Part shown: one piece after another, positions 17,801-26,017 of the stretch
How the letters are laid out: each line of letters starts with the position of its first letter
How positions within the stretch are numbered: the stretch's first letter is position 1
Assembly (NCBI GenBank): GCA_003599395.1
Contig: QZJX01000082.1
Location: 1 to 34,218, forward strand
From: Ignavibacteriales bacterium
Lineage (GTDB): Bacteria > Bacteroidota > Ignavibacteria > Ignavibacteriales > Melioribacteraceae
DNA length: 34,218 nt
Reading direction: 5' to 3'
The notes under the pieces: model-generated
The model's database searches: none
Told to the model about the DNA's origin: nothing
The model's input: the letters and a program-made list of their open reading frames with translations, nothing else
Made by a program: the position numbers and the translations under genes

Positions 17801-17863
17801 TTTTATAATTGCTTTCTAACCTCAAATAAAATAATTTAGTTAGTTATTTAAACAGAGACCTTA

Positions 17864-18589
17864 ATGCACAGAGAAATCCACAAGTGGTACAGTCGATCAT
17901 TATACAAAGAAATGGAAATCGCTGTTTATGGTCATTACGGTTACACGCTTCTACTTTTTCCCACTGCCGCTGCGGATTTTCTGGAATACGAAAGATTTCA
18001 CCTGATTGATTCCATTGCCCAACATATTAACACCGGTAAAATAAAAGTTGTCTGTGTTAATACTGTTAACAACGAATGTCTTCTAAACAACAAGATTGAG
18101 TCAGGACATCGCTCGATTCGTCACGGACAATTTAATAACTATATTATTTCAGAAGTTATTCCGTTCATTCAAACACACGCAAACGGATTAGTTCCCATCG
18201 TAACAGCCGGTGCTTCCGTTGGTGCGTACCACGCTGCAAATTTCTTTTTCAGAAGACCTGATATTTTTAGCGGTGTTATTGCTATGAGCGGTGTTTATGA
18301 TATCAAATATTATATAAGAGATTATTACGACGATCATTGTTACTACAATTCTCCAGTAGATTTTTTACCAAAGATCAGTAATCACACAATGCTTGAACAA
18401 ATGAGAAAAAGTACAATTGTGATTGCATCCGGACAAGGTGCGTACGAAGATCCGGAATCTTCAAAGCAATTATCAAATATACTTAACGCAAAAAGTATCC
18501 CGCATTGGTTGGATTTGTGGGGAACCGATATGCGTCACGATTGGCCTACTTGGCGAGTAATGCTGCCTTATTTTATTGATAAAATTTGA
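17864..18589 (+). CDS. Esterase of the alpha/beta hydrolase fold (esterase D-like)
   Basis: A 241-residue cytoplasmic protein of the putative esterase (PF00756-like) family. The nucleophile elbow is 'TAGASVGAYHAANFF' with Ser118, and the catalytic His is probably His225 in 'WGTDMRHDWPTW'. The acid is probably among the Asp/Glu near 195-200 ('GAYEDPESS'). No signal peptide is present. The ATG at 17864 has only a weak purine-rich site. It sits alone between two terminator-like regions. Physiological substrate unknown; homologs are often annotated simply as esterase. Confidence 0.8.
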   Translation: MHREIHKWYSRSLYKEMEIAVYGHYGYTLLLFPTAAADFLEYERFHLIDSIAQHINTGKIKVVCVNTVNNECLLNNKIESGHRSIRHGQFNNYIISEVIPFIQTHANGLVPIVTAGASVGAYHAANFFFRRPDIFSGVIAMSGVYDIKYYIRDYYDDHCYYNSPVDFLPKISNHTMLEQMRKSTIVIASGQGAYEDPESSKQLSNILNAKSIPHWLDLWGTDMRHDWPTWRVMLPYFIDKI

Positions 18590-18867
18590 TTTCTAAAGAA
18601 TCAACCACTGAATTGTACCTTCAAAAAATTTTCGTGTTGATGAAATTTGTTACCATCAAAATTTAACTGCATGGATGTGGGTTTGTAATCGCTGACCTTT
18701 ATCATTGTGGTTGCGTTAGTGCACAAAAAAACAGACACAATGTCCAACAACTTCAATTAAAAACAATGCGATATAAAGAAATTAACTTGACAGTAATTTA
18801 ATATTGTTGCATTTTACTCTTGTCGTGGGACAGACAATTACAATATTAATAACTAGGGAGATGTAAG
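18590..18867. other. Intergenic region upstream of the poly-G T9SS gene
   Basis: This 278-base spacer holds no open reading frame or RNA that I can support. TTGACA (about 18786-18791) is a possible -35 element, but no good -10 box was found at the usual distance. AGGGAG before ATG 18868 is a clear ribosome binding site. Confidence 0.35.
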
Positions 18868-19987
18868 ATGAAAAAGTACTTAGCATTGTTACTATTAATT
18901 CTTTTATGGGGGGGGTAATTTCTCTTCGGTAAAAGCTCAATCAATTCCATTGGAGGCAGGAGAATTAATATTTTATATTACTGATAATTCTTCGAATTCC
19001 AATATCACAATCACACTTGAATTAGTTCCCAATACTCTTTGCTGGGATGCTCATTCATACCCGAATTATGATTTGCATAACCTGACTACTTCTTATAACG
19101 GATCTTCTCAAACAAGTAATTTTAAAGTTCTTTGGTCATCGGTGTGGGTTAATCCATCCGGTCAGCATGTATACGCACTTGGTCAGTATAAAGTAATAGC
19201 AAAAATTGGCTCTACTTTAAAGAAATTCTTTTATCTTGATTATCGAACCTCAACATTGCCGGAAAATTTCCAGGCAGATTTAATACTAGATTATAGTGTA
19301 GACGATAATAAATTTTATAGAAGAAGTACAAAAAATGAAGTGCCCCTTGATGCGAAAATTTGGTCATTGCAGCCAGGAACTGGTTATAGCAGCGAAGAGT
19401 TTGAACCACTTCAACCAGATAATTTTGATCTGAGCATATATAATAATCATCCAAAATTAACATGGGGTCATTCTGCCAGTCCGTATGATTTTGTTACTGG
19501 ATATGCTATTTATAGAGGGACTTCTAGTTTCGGCCCTTTTTCTAAAGTTGCTACAATAAGTGCTGGAGCAACTAATTGGATAGATTGGGAGTTTGCTTCT
19601 GGCAATATGTTAACACTATATTATAAGATGGTCGCTGTTAATGGTGTTCGTGAATCCCAGTTTACCCAAACAGCATCAATAAAGGTTGTCCCTGCAAAGG
19701 AGGGGAATCAGGAAAAGACTGATTATAACTTTACTTTATTACAGAATTATCCAAATCCATTCAATCCAACGACAACCATATCTTATTCGATTCCAAGCGA
19801 TGAACATGTAACTCTGAAGGTGTTTAATACTTTAGGGGAAGAGGTTGCAGAATTGGTAAATGAGATTGAACCTGCAGGTATTTACAGAACGAACTTCAAT
19901 GCTGAAAATCTACCGAGCGGAATTTATATATATAGAATAAGCGCAGGTAAATATACCGAGTCAAGAAAACTTATATTAATAAAATAA
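18868..19987 (+). CDS. T9SS cargo protein, signal peptide out of frame at an 8-G tract
   Basis: ATG 18868, with an AGGGAG site, starts a signal peptide (MKKYLALLLLILLWGG) that meets TAA right after eight Gs (18908-18915). The rest of the protein is open in the next frame from there to 19987. With seven Gs the frames join as ...LLWGGNFSSVKAQSIPLEAG, restoring a normal signal peptide and cleavage site. The joined protein would be about 372 residues. It has an uncharacterised beta-rich half, a fibronectin III-like domain ('PKLTWGHSASP...VTGYAIYRG...YYKMVAVNG') and a T9SS type A sorting domain ('LLQNYPNPFNPTTTISYSI' to 'SRKLILIK'). The shift may be real, a phase switch, or a sequencing or assembly error. 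Without the shift, only the part from TTG 18950 would be called (345 residues, no signal peptide). Confidence 0.8.
18908..18915 (+). repeat. Homopolymer of eight Gs in a signal peptide
   Basis: Eight Gs in a very AT-rich genome, located at codons 14-16 of the T9SS cargo gene. Changing to seven restores the frame. Such tracts are the classic substrate for slipped-strand mispairing. Confidence 0.8.
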
Positions 19988-19998
19988 TATTGGTAAAA

Positions 19999-20026
19999 TG
20001 GGCATGCAGGTAAAACTGCGTGCCCA
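19999..20026 (+). terminator. Hairpin after poly-G T9SS gene
   Basis: An 11-bp stem with one G-T pair: TGGGCATGCAG (19999-20009) and CTGCGTGCCCA (20016-20026), loop GTAAAA. It starts 12 bases after the stop codon. No T-run follows on the plus strand, but TTTTACC follows it on the minus strand. Confidence 0.6.
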
Positions 20027-20047
20027 AATAAATATTGGGGTTGTATA

Positions 20048-21610
20048 ATGATAAAAATATTTATGATGACTTTTATGTTCTTCGTGATAAACACATGTTT
20101 TTCCCAAACTCAGGAGAAAATTCCTTGGCCTTCGCTGGCAGATTCGCCCTGGCCCATTTTACGAGGAGATGCACAAGGTACAGGCAGATCTGAATTTGTT
20201 GGACCAAAAACGGCGAATGTAATATGGCGCAAAGATATACCCTTAGGCGTTTTGTATGGCCCGGTAATTGGATATAATGATATGCTTTACGTTGGAACAC
20301 GTGCGGCCACTTTTGATAGTTCAAATGCTTTTTATTCAGTAACGCCCACCGGGGAACTCCATTGGAAATATCGTACTGGACATAGTGGACCGACAAATCT
20401 TGGCCCTACCGTTGGATATGATAGCACTGTATATTTTGGCTCTGCTGCTGGGTATTCGCTTTATGCTTTAAGTTATGATGGCTTATTGAAATGGAAAAGA
20501 CCAATCACTTCAGGCTTTCAATATAATATATCGATTAGCAAGAGCGGAAAAATATTCTATGCTGGAAAAGATACGCTACATATAATAAATGCTTCTAATG
20601 GGGTTACAATTTCCAAGCATTATTATGATGGAATGGTAGATCACTTAATATCGTTTTCACCAGAAGGAGATGTATTATATGTAAATACCGGCATCATCAA
20701 TCAACCCAATATGTACAATTATTTAAATGCGATCGATACGCTTGGAAATTTAATTTGGCGAAAGAAATTTAACAACTTACCCTTTGAAGTGCCATTGGTG
20801 GATAATGAAGGCAATATATATGTTTTGGGACGTGATACTCTTGATAACTACAGCTTGTTTAGTTTTTACACTGATGGTTCACTTCGGTGGAGTTATCCGG
20901 TTAGAACTCATTTTAATTTTTCAGCACCCACAATAGATTTTGAAGGAAATATTATTTTTTACTCATTAGAGTATGATTTTGAGATAGGGAAAGATATTAG
21001 TGTAATATTATCATTAGATTATTCTGGCAATTTAAATTGGAAATATGTGATCGATCCTGAATTTTTATGGCCGGACACTCACATAAACCATGGCTTAGTT
21101 TGCGACGCGGAGGGCAAAATTTATTTTGGTTCTGCATCGGGCAAATATTTTTACTGTTTAGACAAGAGTGGTGAACCACTATGGAAATTTGATTTGGGGG
21201 GGTATGAGTATGATTCTTGTCCCGCTATAGGTTCAGATGGGACGCTATATATTGGCACACACCTTCAGTCCTTGTCAGCAAATAATCAAAAAAATCTAAT
21301 TGCAATAAAAGACAACCCAAATTCAGTAAAAGAAGAAGAACTACCTAGTGAATATAAGCTAGAACAAAACTACCCAAACCCGTTTAACCCAAGCACAACA
21401 ATTAAATTCAGTCTGCCGGAAAAAAGCAAAGCAAAACTTTCTATTTATAACTTACTAGGACAAGAGATAGAGATCCTCTTTTACGGAGAAAAAGAAGCGG
21501 GAAGTTATGAGTATGTATTTGATAATAAAAGCATAAGTACAGGAGTATATTTTTACATTTTAGAAACACCACAAACAAAATTGAGCCGTAAGATGATGTT
21601 GATAAAATAA
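20048..21610 (+). CDS. PQQ-like beta-propeller T9SS cargo protein
   Basis: A 520-residue secreted protein. A signal peptide (MIKIFMMTFMFFVINTCFSQ) is followed by repeated blades of the PQQ/BamB type, each with 'G.(L/I).W(K/R)' and 'G.(I/L)Y.G' elements, e.g. 'TGELHWKYRTG', 'DGLLKWKRPI', 'LGNLIWRKKF', 'DGSLRWSYPV', 'SGNLNWKYVI', 'SGEPLWKFDLGG' and 'DGTLYIGT'. The last 80 residues are a T9SS type A sorting domain ('LEQNYPNPFNPSTTIKFSL' to 'SRKMMLIK'). It is probably exported by the T9SS and fixed at or released from the cell surface; ligand unknown. GGGG precedes ATG 20048. A run of seven Gs (21196-21202) lies in frame within 'FDLGGYE'. Confidence 0.88.
   Translation: MIKIFMMTFMFFVINTCFSQTQEKIPWPSLADSPWPILRGDAQGTGRSEFVGPKTANVIWRKDIPLGVLYGPVIGYNDMLYVGTRAATFDSSNAFYSVTPTGELHWKYRTGHSGPTNLGPTVGYDSTVYFGSAAGYSLYALSYDGLLKWKRPITSGFQYNISISKSGKIFYAGKDTLHIINASNGVTISKHYYDGMVDHLISFSPEGDVLYVNTGIINQPNMYNYLNAIDTLGNLIWRKKFNNLPFEVPLVDNEGNIYVLGRDTLDNYSLFSFYTDGSLRWSYPVRTHFNFSAPTIDFEGNIIFYSLEYDFEIGKDISVILSLDYSGNLNWKYVIDPEFLWPDTHINHGLVCDAEGKIYFGSASGKYFYCLDKSGEPLWKFDLGGYEYDSCPAIGSDGTLYIGTHLQSLSANNQKNLIAIKDNPNSVKEEELPSEYKLEQNYPNPFNPSTTIKFSLPEKSKAKLSIYNLLGQEIEILFYGEKEAGSYEYVFDNKSISTGVYFYILETPQTKLSRKMMLIK
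21196..21202 (+). repeat. Homopolymer of seven Gs in the PQQ-propeller gene
   Basis: Seven Gs encode part of Leu-Gly-Gly in the last propeller blade. The gene is in frame here; a single-base change would remove the T9SS sorting domain. Confidence 0.75.
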
Positions 21611-21628
21611 GAAGCCGCACAAAAGCGA

Positions 21629-21664
21629 AACGTTGAAGGTCACTTGCTTTTAACCTTCAACGTT
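21629..21664 (+). terminator. Hairpin after PQQ-propeller gene
   Basis: A perfect 12-bp stem: AACGTTGAAGGT (21629-21640) and ACCTTCAACGTT (21653-21664), 12-base loop. GCCGC (21613-21617) and GCGGC (21666-21670) can lengthen it. No T-run follows. Confidence 0.6.
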
Positions 21665-21744
21665 GGCGGCAATTGCTATTTGATATTCACCCCATCTTTC
21701 AAGAAATTTAGAATCTTAATCCCACACGCATAAAGGAAAACTAA

Positions 21745-24657
21745 ATGAGCCGATTTTTTATTCTATTATTTGTAACCATAATTTTGTTTGCACAAAATAC
21801 AAACCCCATTCCCCCAACATCTGCCGAGGCACGATTAAGCGGATATGAAAAAAGATTAGAGTTACAGGAAAATTCTCCATTTAAAAATGTTGAGTTCCGA
21901 AATGTCGGTCCCGTTGTTCAAAGCGGACGCGTTACTGATATTGAAGGAAACCCCGATGATCCGACACAATTTTATGTTTCTTATGCTTCGGGTGGTTTGT
22001 GGAAAACAACAACTAACGGAATTTCTTTCAAACCATTATTCGATAATCAGGCTTCTATGACAATTGGGGATATTGCCGTCGATTGGAAAAACAATATCGT
22101 TTATGTTGGAACAGGCGAAAACAATTCAAGCCGATCTTCTTATGCCGGAACAGGACTTTACAAAACAACGAACGATGGCGAAACGTGGGAGCATCTTGGT
22201 TTAGAAGGAACACATCGTACGGGAAGAATAATTCTTCATCCCGATAATCAAAATATTTTCTGGGTTGCAGCCGCCGGTGCTTTGTATTCTCCTTCGGAAG
22301 ATCGTGGAATTTATAAGACTACTGATGGCGGAAAAACTTGGAATAAAACTTTGTACATTGACGCTGAAACCGGAATAATTGATTTATCCATCAATCCCAA
22401 AAATCCCGATGTGCTTTATGTAGCTTCGTGGCATCGTACTCGACGAGCTTGGAATTTTGTCGAAGGTGGAAAAACTTCTGGAATTTATAAAAGTATTGAT
22501 GGTGGAAATAGCTGGTCATTAATTTCAACAGAAGAAAGCGGATTTCCAACCGGTGAGGGTATAGGCAGAATCGGATTGGCTGTCTATCCAAAGAATCCAA
22601 ATATAATTTATGCTTTACTCGACAATCAATTTCACCGCGATGAAGAAAAAGATGAATATCCAGTTACAAAAGATTTATTAAGAACTATAGAAAAAAATGA
22701 TTTTCTAAAACTTGATCCGAAAGAACTGAATGATTTCTTGGATCGACATAATTTTCCGCAAGAATATTATGCCGATATGATTTTTGAAAAAGTTAAAAAC
22801 GATGAAATTGTCGCTTCCGATTTGGTCGCATATTTAGAAGATGCAAACAGCATGTTGTTTGATACCCCCGTCATCGGAGCAGAAGTTTACAGATCGGACG
22901 ATGCGGGCAAAACATGGAAGAAGACAAACTTAGATTACATTGAAAACATGTATTATACTTATGGATATTACTTTGGTGAAATTAGAATCGCTCCCGACAA
23001 TCCCTATCAAATTTATATACTTGGTGTTCCTTTCTTATATTCTTCCGATGGCGGTGAAACTTTCAAAACTGTTAATCAAGAAAATGTACATGCTGACCAT
23101 CAAGCATTGTGGATCAATCCGAAAAAACCTTCTCACATGATTGACGGAAACGATGGCGGTATAAACATTACTTATGATTACGGCAAAACTTGGTTCAAAG
23201 CAAACACTCCACCGGTCGGACAATTTTATTCCGTTAATGTTGATATGGCTGAACCATACAATGTTTACGGCGGAACTCAAGATAACGGAGTTTGGTTCGG
23301 ACCTTCAACCAACAAAGATGATTACTCTTGGTATGCTTCCGGTCAGTATGCATTCAAGAATATTATGGGTGGTGACGGAATGCAAGTTGCGATTGATACA
23401 AGAGATAATGTTACGGTTTATACCGGTTATCAATTCGGGAATTATTTTAGGCTGAATACTGCAACAGAAGATTCAAAATACATTACCCCGAAACATACAC
23501 TTGGTGAAAGACCACATAGATTTAATTGGCAGAGTCCCGTTCATTTATCAATTCACAACCAAGACATAGTTTACTTTGGCGGACAAAAACTTTTCCGTTC
23601 ACTTGATAAAGGTGAAAATTGGGATACTATTTCCGAAGACTTAACCAAAGGCGGAATAAAAGGCGATGTTCCTTATGGAACCTTGACAACTATTGATGAA
23701 TCTCCATTGAAGTTTGGTTTAATTTATGTCGGAACAGATGACGGATACATCTGGATTACCAAAGACGGCGGTAATAACTGGGAAAAAATTTCCGATTCGC
23801 TTCCTCAAAATTATTGGGTAAGCAGAGTTGATGCATCTAATCACGATGAAGCAACTGTTTATGCATCCTTAAATGGTTATCGCTGGGATAACTTTGATGC
23901 GCTTGTTTATAGATCAACAGATTACGGCAAGACTTGGGAAAAAATTGGAAATGATCTTCCCGCAGAAACCGTTAATGTTATTAAAGAAGATCCGAAAAAA
24001 TCCAACATTCTTTATGTCGGAACAGATCATGCGGCTTATATTTCAACCGATTACGGAAAAACATTCTCGGCATTCTCGAAAGGTTTGCCGGCCGTTGCGG
24101 TTCATGATCTTGTCATTCATCCTCGCGATAATGACTTGGTGTTGGGAACTCACGGACGATCTATTTTCATTGCTGATGTTTCTTATTTACAAAAACTTGA
24201 TGAATCGATTACCGAAAAGGATTTACATTTTTTCCCGATTGAAAAAGATGTTAAACATTCGGATTACTGGGGAAGTTTAAACTGGGATTGGACTTTAAGA
24301 TTACCAACTGAAATTGATTTTGTGTTCTATTCAAAATCCGTCGGGAAAAGTACGATTACTATTAAAACAGAGAGTGGTCTTGTAATAAAAAAATTAGATG
24401 ATGATTCTGATCATGGACTAAACTTTGTAGAATATGATTTCACAATTGATTCTGAAATTGTGGGCAAATACAAAAACGAGTTAAACAAAAACTCTAAAGA
24501 AGAGATTAAGCTGGAAAAAGCCGACAATGATTTATATTACATTCAACCGGGAACATATACCGTTGAAATTACTTTAAATGATGTAACCGAAACTCAATCA
24601 CTGGTAATAAAAGCTCCGGAGAAAAAAGAGCGCGGTAAACAAAAGAAAACTCCTTAA
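21745..24657 (+). CDS. Large exported Asp-box (BNR/sortilin-like) propeller protein
   Basis: A 970-residue exported protein. After a signal peptide (MSRFFILLFVTIILFAQ) come at least ten Asp-box motifs of the S.DGG.TW type, e.g. 'TTNDGETWEHL', 'TTDGGKTWNKT', 'SIDGGNSWSLI', 'SDDAGKTWKKT', 'SSDGGETFKTV', 'TKDGGNNWEKI' and 'STDYGKTWEKI', which form one or two large beta-propellers of the VPS10/sortilin or xyloglucanase type. An acidic helical insert (about residues 300-375) interrupts the first propeller. A beta-sandwich-like tail ends in a lysine-rich stretch; no T9SS sorting domain is present. AAAGGAAAA precedes ATG 21745. Homologs are often called glycosyl hydrolases, but no catalytic residues could be shown. 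Confidence 0.85.
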   Translation: MSRFFILLFVTIILFAQNTNPIPPTSAEARLSGYEKRLELQENSPFKNVEFRNVGPVVQSGRVTDIEGNPDDPTQFYVSYASGGLWKTTTNGISFKPLFDNQASMTIGDIAVDWKNNIVYVGTGENNSSRSSYAGTGLYKTTNDGETWEHLGLEGTHRTGRIILHPDNQNIFWVAAAGALYSPSEDRGIYKTTDGGKTWNKTLYIDAETGIIDLSINPKNPDVLYVASWHRTRRAWNFVEGGKTSGIYKSIDGGNSWSLISTEESGFPTGEGIGRIGLAVYPKNPNIIYALLDNQFHRDEEKDEYPVTKDLLRTIEKNDFLKLDPKELNDFLDRHNFPQEYYADMIFEKVKNDEIVASDLVAYLEDANSMLFDTPVIGAEVYRSDDAGKTWKKTNLDYIENMYYTYGYYFGEIRIAPDNPYQIYILGVPFLYSSDGGETFKTVNQENVHADHQALWINPKKPSHMIDGNDGGINITYDYGKTWFKANTPPVGQFYSVNVDMAEPYNVYGGTQDNGVWFGPSTNKDDYSWYASGQYAFKNIMGGDGMQVAIDTRDNVTVYTGYQFGNYFRLNTATEDSKYITPKHTLGERPHRFNWQSPVHLSIHNQDIVYFGGQKLFRSLDKGENWDTISEDLTKGGIKGDVPYGTLTTIDESPLKFGLIYVGTDDGYIWITKDGGNNWEKISDSLPQNYWVSRVDASNHDEATVYASLNGYRWDNFDALVYRSTDYGKTWEKIGNDLPAETVNVIKEDPKKSNILYVGTDHAAYISTDYGKTFSAFSKGLPAVAVHDLVIHPRDNDLVLGTHGRSIFIADVSYLQKLDESITEKDLHFFPIEKDVKHSDYWGSLNWDWTLRLPTEIDFVFYSKSVGKSTITIKTESGLVIKKLDDDSDHGLNFVEYDFTIDSEIVGKYKNELNKNSKEEIKLEKADNDLYYIQPGTYTVEITLNDVTETQSLVIKAPEKKERGKQKKTP

Positions 24658-24699
24658 TTTTTATTAATGTTGACTATTGGAAATGCAAAAGGAAAAATA

Positions 24700-25122
24700 A
24701 TGTCTGTAAAAGAAGTACAAAAAGAAATAGTAGAAGAATTTCAATTTTTACCTGATTGGGAAGAAAAATACAGTGAGATAATTCGTCTTGGTAGAAAGCT
24801 TCCTGAATACCCAGATGAATATAGAGAAGAGAAGTATAAAGTTAAGGGATGCCAGTCGCAAGTTTGGCTGCATCCCGAATTTAAGAACGGGAAAATTCAT
24901 TTCGATGCCGATAGCGATGCAATGATTGTAAAGGGACTAATCGCATTACTTATGCGAGTTTATAACGAAAGAACTCCACAAGAAATTATAGATAACCCGC
25001 CAAACTTTTTAAGTGAAATTGGAATAGATAATCATCTTTCCCCAACAAGAAAAAACGGTCTCGGTGCAATGATGAAACAAATACAAATGTATGCGGTTGC
25101 TTTTAAATCGATGAGTGAATAG
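24700..25122 (+). CDS. sufE: SufE-family Fe-S cluster assembly protein
   Basis: Accepts sulfur from the cysteine desulfurase SufS and stimulates it during iron-sulfur cluster building. The 'YKVKGCQSQVWLHPEF' block carries the acceptor cysteine (about Cys48), and 'DSDAMIVKGLIALLMRVYN' and 'LSPTRKNGLGAMMKQI' are typical of the family. Start ATG 24700 is favoured by AAAGGAAAA upstream and gives 140 residues, the usual size; an ATG at 24667 would add 11. It follows the propeller gene by 42 bases. No sufS, sufB, sufC or sufD gene is in the window. Confidence 0.93.
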   Translation: MSVKEVQKEIVEEFQFLPDWEEKYSEIIRLGRKLPEYPDEYREEKYKVKGCQSQVWLHPEFKNGKIHFDADSDAMIVKGLIALLMRVYNERTPQEIIDNPPNFLSEIGIDNHLSPTRKNGLGAMMKQIQMYAVAFKSMSE

Positions 25123-25171
25123 ATAATTGATTTTATCTTTCTGACAATAGATAAATTGCGAGCTGCAGAAC

Positions 25172-25882
25172 TTAAAAAATTTTAAACAAAGTTGTAGTAA
25201 ATCCAACATGAAATTGCCAATCAATTGCGTGATCATTTAACCCGGTGTAATAAGCCGCATCTATAACAAATGTCGGTGTTATTTTGTAAGATATTCCGGC
25301 ATCAAATGTAAGTGGTGTATAATCTTTAACGTTTTCGCCAAAAACTTCTACATAAAAATTAAAAGGATTTTCAAAATTAGATCCGAGCGCAACTGCCCAT
25401 AAAAACCCGGTATCGAGTGCATCGGCATTTATTCCAAAGAATCCCCCAAGAGTTGCATCAACTTGAAAATTATTACGCGGAAAAGAAAACGCCGAATAAA
25501 TTGTCCCTCTAGTTATTGATTCTGGCAGAAAGTCCGCTCTGCCAACAAGAGCAATTGCCATTTCAGGAACGTTTAGTAATTGCCCTTTTAGTTGAACTCC
25601 AAAATCGCCAACACTTGTCTCGCTATTTCCAAAAAACTCGGAATGATTTACAATTCCCGACATAATAAATCCAAGTTCCACTTTTTTAATAGGAGTAATT
25701 TTTAAAAGAGCAGGAACACTCCAATAATCTTCTTGAGCGAACCAACCTAATTCAATTTCGGTGTAGCCATATTCTGTTATGTAAGCGTTATCCGCTGCCG
25801 AGGGACGCGTTGGGTTTGATGAAATTTCTTGTGAATATAAATATGTTGACATTAATGCCAAAAAGACAAAAAATTTTTTCAT
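25172..25882 (-). CDS. Outer membrane beta-barrel protein, transporter-like
   Basis: A 236-residue exported protein. A signal peptide (MKKFFVFLALMSTYLYSQ) is followed by alternating hydrophobic and polar strands with many Gly and aromatic residues. 'RPSAADNAYITEYGYTEIEL' near the start and the repeated 'G.(I/V)..(L/V)G' strands fit the MetA-degradation/putative transporter group of outer membrane barrels (PF13557-like). The C-terminus 'FHVGFTTTLFKIF' is aromatic, as expected for barrel insertion. Substrate unknown. It stands alone between sufE (convergent) and the divergent CoA ligase gene. Confidence 0.7.
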   Translation of the reverse strand: MKKFFVFLALMSTYLYSQEISSNPTRPSAADNAYITEYGYTEIELGWFAQEDYWSVPALLKITPIKKVELGFIMSGIVNHSEFFGNSETSVGDFGVQLKGQLLNVPEMAIALVGRADFLPESITRGTIYSAFSFPRNNFQVDATLGGFFGINADALDTGFLWAVALGSNFENPFNFYVEVFGENVKDYTPLTFDAGISYKITPTFVIDAAYYTGLNDHAIDWQFHVGFTTTLFKIF

Positions 25883-26017
25883 AATTCATTTCTAATGTTT
25901 GTTAATAAATATAACTATATATAAATACGATTTCTTTCTCAACTGCTGTATATCCATTTAACTTTTCTTATTTTTTAGGATATGTTTGTTTTATTTTAGC
26001 AATCTTTTAAGGTAACT

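Noticed and set aside
23873-24280. 135-codon open frame on the plus strand
   Set aside because: Out-of-frame reading of the propeller gene, which is intact in its own frame.
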